Shown in pieces: positions 47,881 to 50,520 of a stretch of DNA of 50,520 nucleotides. The notes under the pieces are model-generated. The model searched no databases. It was not told the DNA's origin and saw only the letters and a list, made by a program, of their open reading frames with translations. Every line of letters begins with the position of its first letter. Position 1 is the stretch's first letter. The position numbers and the translations under genes were made by a program. This DNA is from an uncultured Bacteroidia bacterium (GTDB lineage: Bacteria; Bacteroidota; Bacteroidia; J057; CALDDN01): NCBI GenBank assembly GCA_937936615.1, contig CALDDN010000009.1, positions 1 to 50,520 of the forward strand. Direction: 5' to 3'.

Positions 47881-49569
47881 ATGTTTGCTTGGCTGACGGA
47901 GGGGAAAAAGTTCCCGTTGCTATGCGTGTTGCTTGGTTGGGGGGTGCGCCTGCTGGCCCAGTCGGGCGAAGGCTTCGACTTGGGCAGCTTCAGCGGCAGT
48001 TTTCAGATCGATACGCAGGTCTATTTTCAGGATTCGATTATCGAAACACCGGTTGTGGACGAGGTGGCCCGCAGCAATGCCTACGGCCAGTTTACGTACA
48101 CGCGGGGGGGGCTGACGGCGGGGCTGCGCTACGAGGCTTACCTGCCCAAGCCGCTGCTGGGTATCGATGCCGCCTACGAGGGCAGCGGTATCGTCAACCG
48201 CTTTGCCACTTATACTACCGACCGGTTTTCGATTACGGTGGGCCATTTTTACGAGCAGTTTGGCATGGGCATGGTGCTGCGGGCGTGGTGGGAGCCGCTC
48301 CTGGGCTGGGATACGGCCATCGATGGGGTGCGCGTGGCCTGGGAGCCGGTGCGGGGCCTGCGTTTCAAGGCCCTGACGGGCCGCCAGCGCATCTTCTACG
48401 AGCTGGGACGGGGTACGGTGCGCGGGGGCGATGCCGAAATCGATCTGGCAACCTTGTTCGACACCCTCTGGAAGAGCCGCACCAACCTTACGCTGGGGGG
48501 CAGCTTTGTCAGCAAATTTGAAGCGGGCAAAACGGTGCCGCGGGGCGGATCGATCTACACGGTGCCCGAAAACATCGGCGCGGCTTCGGCCCGGGCCGCC
48601 GTCCAGCGCGGGGGCTTCTCGCTGCGGGGCGAATACGCCTACAAGGCCAACGACCCCAACGCCACCAACGGATTCATCTACCGCCCGGGCCAGGCCCTCT
48701 ACCTGGCCGCAGGCTACACCCAGAAGGGATTCGGCTTCAATCTCGAAGCCAAGCGGCTCGATAACATGGACTTTCGTTCCGATCGCACGGCCGTGGGCCA
48801 GAACCTGGTCATCAACTTTCTGCCCCCTATTGCCCGCCAGCACAGCCTGCGCCTGCCCACCCTCTACATCTACGCCACCCAGCCCAACGGTGAAATGGGT
48901 GCCCAGGCCGATCTCTACTTCCGCCTCAAAAAGAACACCCCTTGGGGCGGCCCCTACGGCACGACCATCCAGTTCAACTACTCGCGCATCCACGACCTCG
49001 ATACAACCGCCCGTACCGACGAGCGCGGTTACCGCTCCGATTTCTTTAAGGCGGGTCGCCGCGTCTTTTATTCCGATTTCAACGTCGAAATCCAGCGCAA
49101 ACTCACGCCGCGCCTCAAATCGCAGTTCATGTACCTGCATATGGTCTACGACCGCGACAAGATTCTGGGCCTCGAGGGCTACGGGCGCATCAGCGTCAAC
49201 GCAGCAATGGCCGAACTGGCCTACCAGCTGACCAAAAAATACGGCCTGCGGGCCGAGGCCCAGTGGATGGGTGCCCGCCAGATCGACCCCCATACCAACA
49301 GCGATTTTGGCGACTGGGCCATGCTGCTGCTCGAATTCAACGCCTCGCCCCACTGGTTTGTGAGCGTGGCCGATGAATACAACTACGGCAACCCCAAGCC
49401 CGAAAAACGGGTGCATTACTACAGCACGATGCTCGGCTACATCTTCGGCAGTTCGCGTCTGACCCTGAGCTACGGGCGGGTGCGCGAAGGCCTCAACTGC
49501 GCGGGGGGTATCTGCCGGCCTGTGCCGGCCATGAACGGCTTCATGCTTTCGGTGCAGAGCACGTTCTGA
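47881..49569 (+). CDS. DUF6029 family outer-membrane protein
   Basis: A 562-residue exported protein with a signal peptide (FPLLCVLLGWGVRLLAQS) and the features of DUF6029, a Bacteroidota beta-barrel family of unknown function. These include GSFQIDTQVYFQDSII, SNAYGQFTYTRGGLTAGLRY, TVGHFYEQFGMGMVLRAWWE, GGFSLRGEYAYKANDPN, YGTTIQFNYSRIH, VQRKL-like strands, and a final strand ending LSVQSTF with a C-terminal Phe. Such proteins are often found near gliding or T9SS-linked loci, but no direct partner is here. The start ATG at 47881 is chosen because it opens the signal peptide and follows a -7-like box; an upstream frame start at 47854 is possible. Confidence 0.85.
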   Translation: MFAWLTEGKKFPLLCVLLGWGVRLLAQSGEGFDLGSFSGSFQIDTQVYFQDSIIETPVVDEVARSNAYGQFTYTRGGLTAGLRYEAYLPKPLLGIDAAYEGSGIVNRFATYTTDRFSITVGHFYEQFGMGMVLRAWWEPLLGWDTAIDGVRVAWEPVRGLRFKALTGRQRIFYELGRGTVRGGDAEIDLATLFDTLWKSRTNLTLGGSFVSKFEAGKTVPRGGSIYTVPENIGAASARAAVQRGGFSLRGEYAYKANDPNATNGFIYRPGQALYLAAGYTQKGFGFNLEAKRLDNMDFRSDRTAVGQNLVINFLPPIARQHSLRLPTLYIYATQPNGEMGAQADLYFRLKKNTPWGGPYGTTIQFNYSRIHDLDTTARTDERGYRSDFFKAGRRVFYSDFNVEIQRKLTPRLKSQFMYLHMVYDRDKILGLEGYGRISVNAAMAELAYQLTKKYGLRAEAQWMGARQIDPHTNSDFGDWAMLLLEFNASPHWFVSVADEYNYGNPKPEKRVHYYSTMLGYIFGSSRLTLSYGRVREGLNCAGGICRPVPAMNGFMLSVQSTF

Positions 49570-49697
49570 GAGGTAGGGAGCGGTAGCCCCCTTTTTTACT
49601 TCCAGCCGGCAGCCACTGCCCCATACCAAAGCTAGTTTTTCAACCGCCGGCCCCCAGTGGTGGACGATTCGATGTACCCAAACCGCTTGGGTTTGCG

Positions 49698-49705
49698 TAT
49701 TTTCG
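49698..49705 (+). promoter_or_regulatory. -7-like box for the pentapeptide-repeat gene
   Basis: TATTTTCG, 24 nt before the ATG at 49730. Just upstream, ACCCAA / TTGGGT (49676-49681, 49687-49692) forms a small inverted repeat. Confidence 0.4.
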
Positions 49706-49729
49706 TCATTCAGCCTTTCGATTTCTTTG

Positions 49730-50520
49730 ATGGAAGCAAGCCCCAAAATCCCGAACCCGCTCACCGAGCAGCAGGTCCGTGACCTGATCCGCCAGCGTAA
49801 CGAAGCCCAGCAGCCCGTCGACCTGGCCGGCAAGAACCTGACCGGTCTCGATCTGAGCAATGTCGACCTGACCGGTGCCCGTCTGCAGGGAGCTGTGCTG
49901 GAGGGGGCCGATCTGCGGCAGGCCAACCTGGCCGGTGCCGACCTCACGGGTGCCAATCTGGCTGGAGCCAACCTCGAAGAGGCTAACTTGGTGCGGGCCA
50001 AGCTCGAGCGGGCCAACTTCAGCCAGACTCGCCTCGACCGAGCCAAACTCATCGGAGCGAATGCCGCTGCTGCCCGTTTTACCGAGGCCCGCCTCGTTCA
50101 AGCTTATCTCATCAACGCCAGCCTCACCGAAGCCGACCTGACGGGGGCCAACCTCGCCGAGGCCGACCTGCGGGGCAGCAATCTGACGGGCATCAAGCGG
50201 GATAAAGCCTCCTTCAAGGCAGCCATCCTTTTTAACGCGACAGGCATTGATCCCAAGGATTTTCCTGAAGCCTCGTTCGAGGATCGCCGACCGATCGATG
50301 TCGTGCTACCTGAACGACCCGCGCAGCTTCCGCCTGATATCCAGCCAATCATTCCAGCGAAGCCTGCATCGCCGGAGGTGAAACCCGTGGTTCCGGCAGA
50401 AAGCAAGCCTGCCTCGCCCGAGGCGAAACCCGTGGTTTCGGCAGAAAGCAAGCCTGCATCGCCGGAGGTGAAACCCGTGGTTTCGGCAGAAAGCAAGCCC
50501 ACATCGCCCGAGGTGAAACC
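49730..50520 (+). CDS. Pentapeptide-repeat protein, cut by the right edge
   Basis: At least 263 residues, open at the window end. Residues about 32-165 are A(D/N)Lxx pentapeptide repeats (e.g. LEGADLRQANLAGADLTGAN), which fold into a right-handed quadrilateral beta-helix. There is no signal peptide. After residue about 205 the protein changes to a proline-rich tail with a 15-residue repeat (KPASPEVKPVV[PS]AES). Pentapeptide proteins of the Qnr/MfpA type mimic DNA and bind gyrase, but many others have unknown roles; the tail here suggests a cell-wall-spanning or flexible linker element (inference). The C-terminal domain is outside the window. Confidence 0.9.
   Translation, partial: MEASPKIPNPLTEQQVRDLIRQRNEAQQPVDLAGKNLTGLDLSNVDLTGARLQGAVLEGADLRQANLAGADLTGANLAGANLEEANLVRAKLERANFSQTRLDRAKLIGANAAAARFTEARLVQAYLINASLTEADLTGANLAEADLRGSNLTGIKRDKASFKAAILFNATGIDPKDFPEASFEDRRPIDVVLPERPAQLPPDIQPIIPAKPASPEVKPVVPAESKPASPEAKPVVSAESKPASPEVKPVVSAESKPTSPEVK
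50360..50520 (+). repeat. 45-bp coding tandem repeat
   Basis: Units at 50360-50404, 50405-50449 and 50450-50494, with a fourth cut at the window edge. Each encodes KP(A/T)SPE(V/A)KPVV(P/S)AES. The units are nearly identical in DNA, pointing to recent expansion and possible copy-number variation. Confidence 0.92.

Overview
The window looks like a G+C-rich chromosome segment of a Bacteroidota bacterium. The signs are two type IX secretion C-terminal sorting tails, a giant SprB-type repeat adhesin, families typical of the phylum (DUF3127, DUF6029, DUF2490, a propeller/Y_Y_Y sensor kinase, Tll0287-like and P460 heme lipoproteins), starts that mostly lack a Shine-Dalgarno sequence, and several TAnnTTTG-type -7 promoter boxes. 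A Saprospiria/Lewinella-like or other G+C-rich lineage would fit, but no rRNA or ribosomal protein gene is present to place it. I see no tRNA, rRNA, CRISPR array, transposase or phage gene.

Layout. 1-1.1 kb: broken left edge, where an inverted piece of mnmG and a cyclodeaminase-like scrap are joined to the 3' part of mnmG (probably an assembly chimera). 1.1-4 kb: DJ-1/PfpI protein plus NADP-dinucleotide-binding protein, and a heme lipoprotein divergent from a MarR regulator. 4-9 kb: TPR sensor kinase divergent from a prolyl oligopeptidase. 8.8-12.2 kb: BtuF-like lipoprotein with two tandem DUF2490 outer-membrane proteins, divergent from a thioredoxin-fold protein. 12.2-15 kb: operon xseB-DUF3127-anmK, divergent from an RlmI-like methyltransferase. 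15.3-18.3 kb: secreted M12-type metalloprotease with three CUB domains. 18.6-22.6 kb: P460 lipoprotein, outer-membrane barrel, TIGR01777 oxidoreductase, purH. 22.6-25.3 kb: broken fic gene and a glycosyltransferase. 25.4-28.4 kb: FeS photolyase/cryptochrome, 6-pyruvoyl-tetrahydropterin synthase and folE. 28.6-30 kb: lgt with a coupled thioesterase. 30-37 kb: three sensor kinases. 37-38.7 kb: trhO divergent from queD. 38.8-47.1 kb: a 2734-residue adhesin with 25 SprB-like repeats. 47.4-50.5 kb: small unknown protein, DUF6029 outer-membrane protein, and a pentapeptide-repeat protein cut by the right edge.

How it fits together. Surface and secretion functions dominate: T9SS cargo, outer-membrane barrels, lipoproteins and Lgt, which lipidates the lipoproteins. 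Sensing is done by three histidine kinases, none with an adjacent DNA-binding response regulator. Two small metabolic groups stand out: a light/pterin group (photolyase, PTPS, FolE) and a tRNA wobble-position group (MnmG, TrhO, QueD). The most testable observations are the promoter boxes that directly abut start codons (likely leaderless mRNAs), the SSB-like tail on the DUF3127 protein, the A/T-only hairpins that recur between genes and once inside trhO, and the chimeric left edge.
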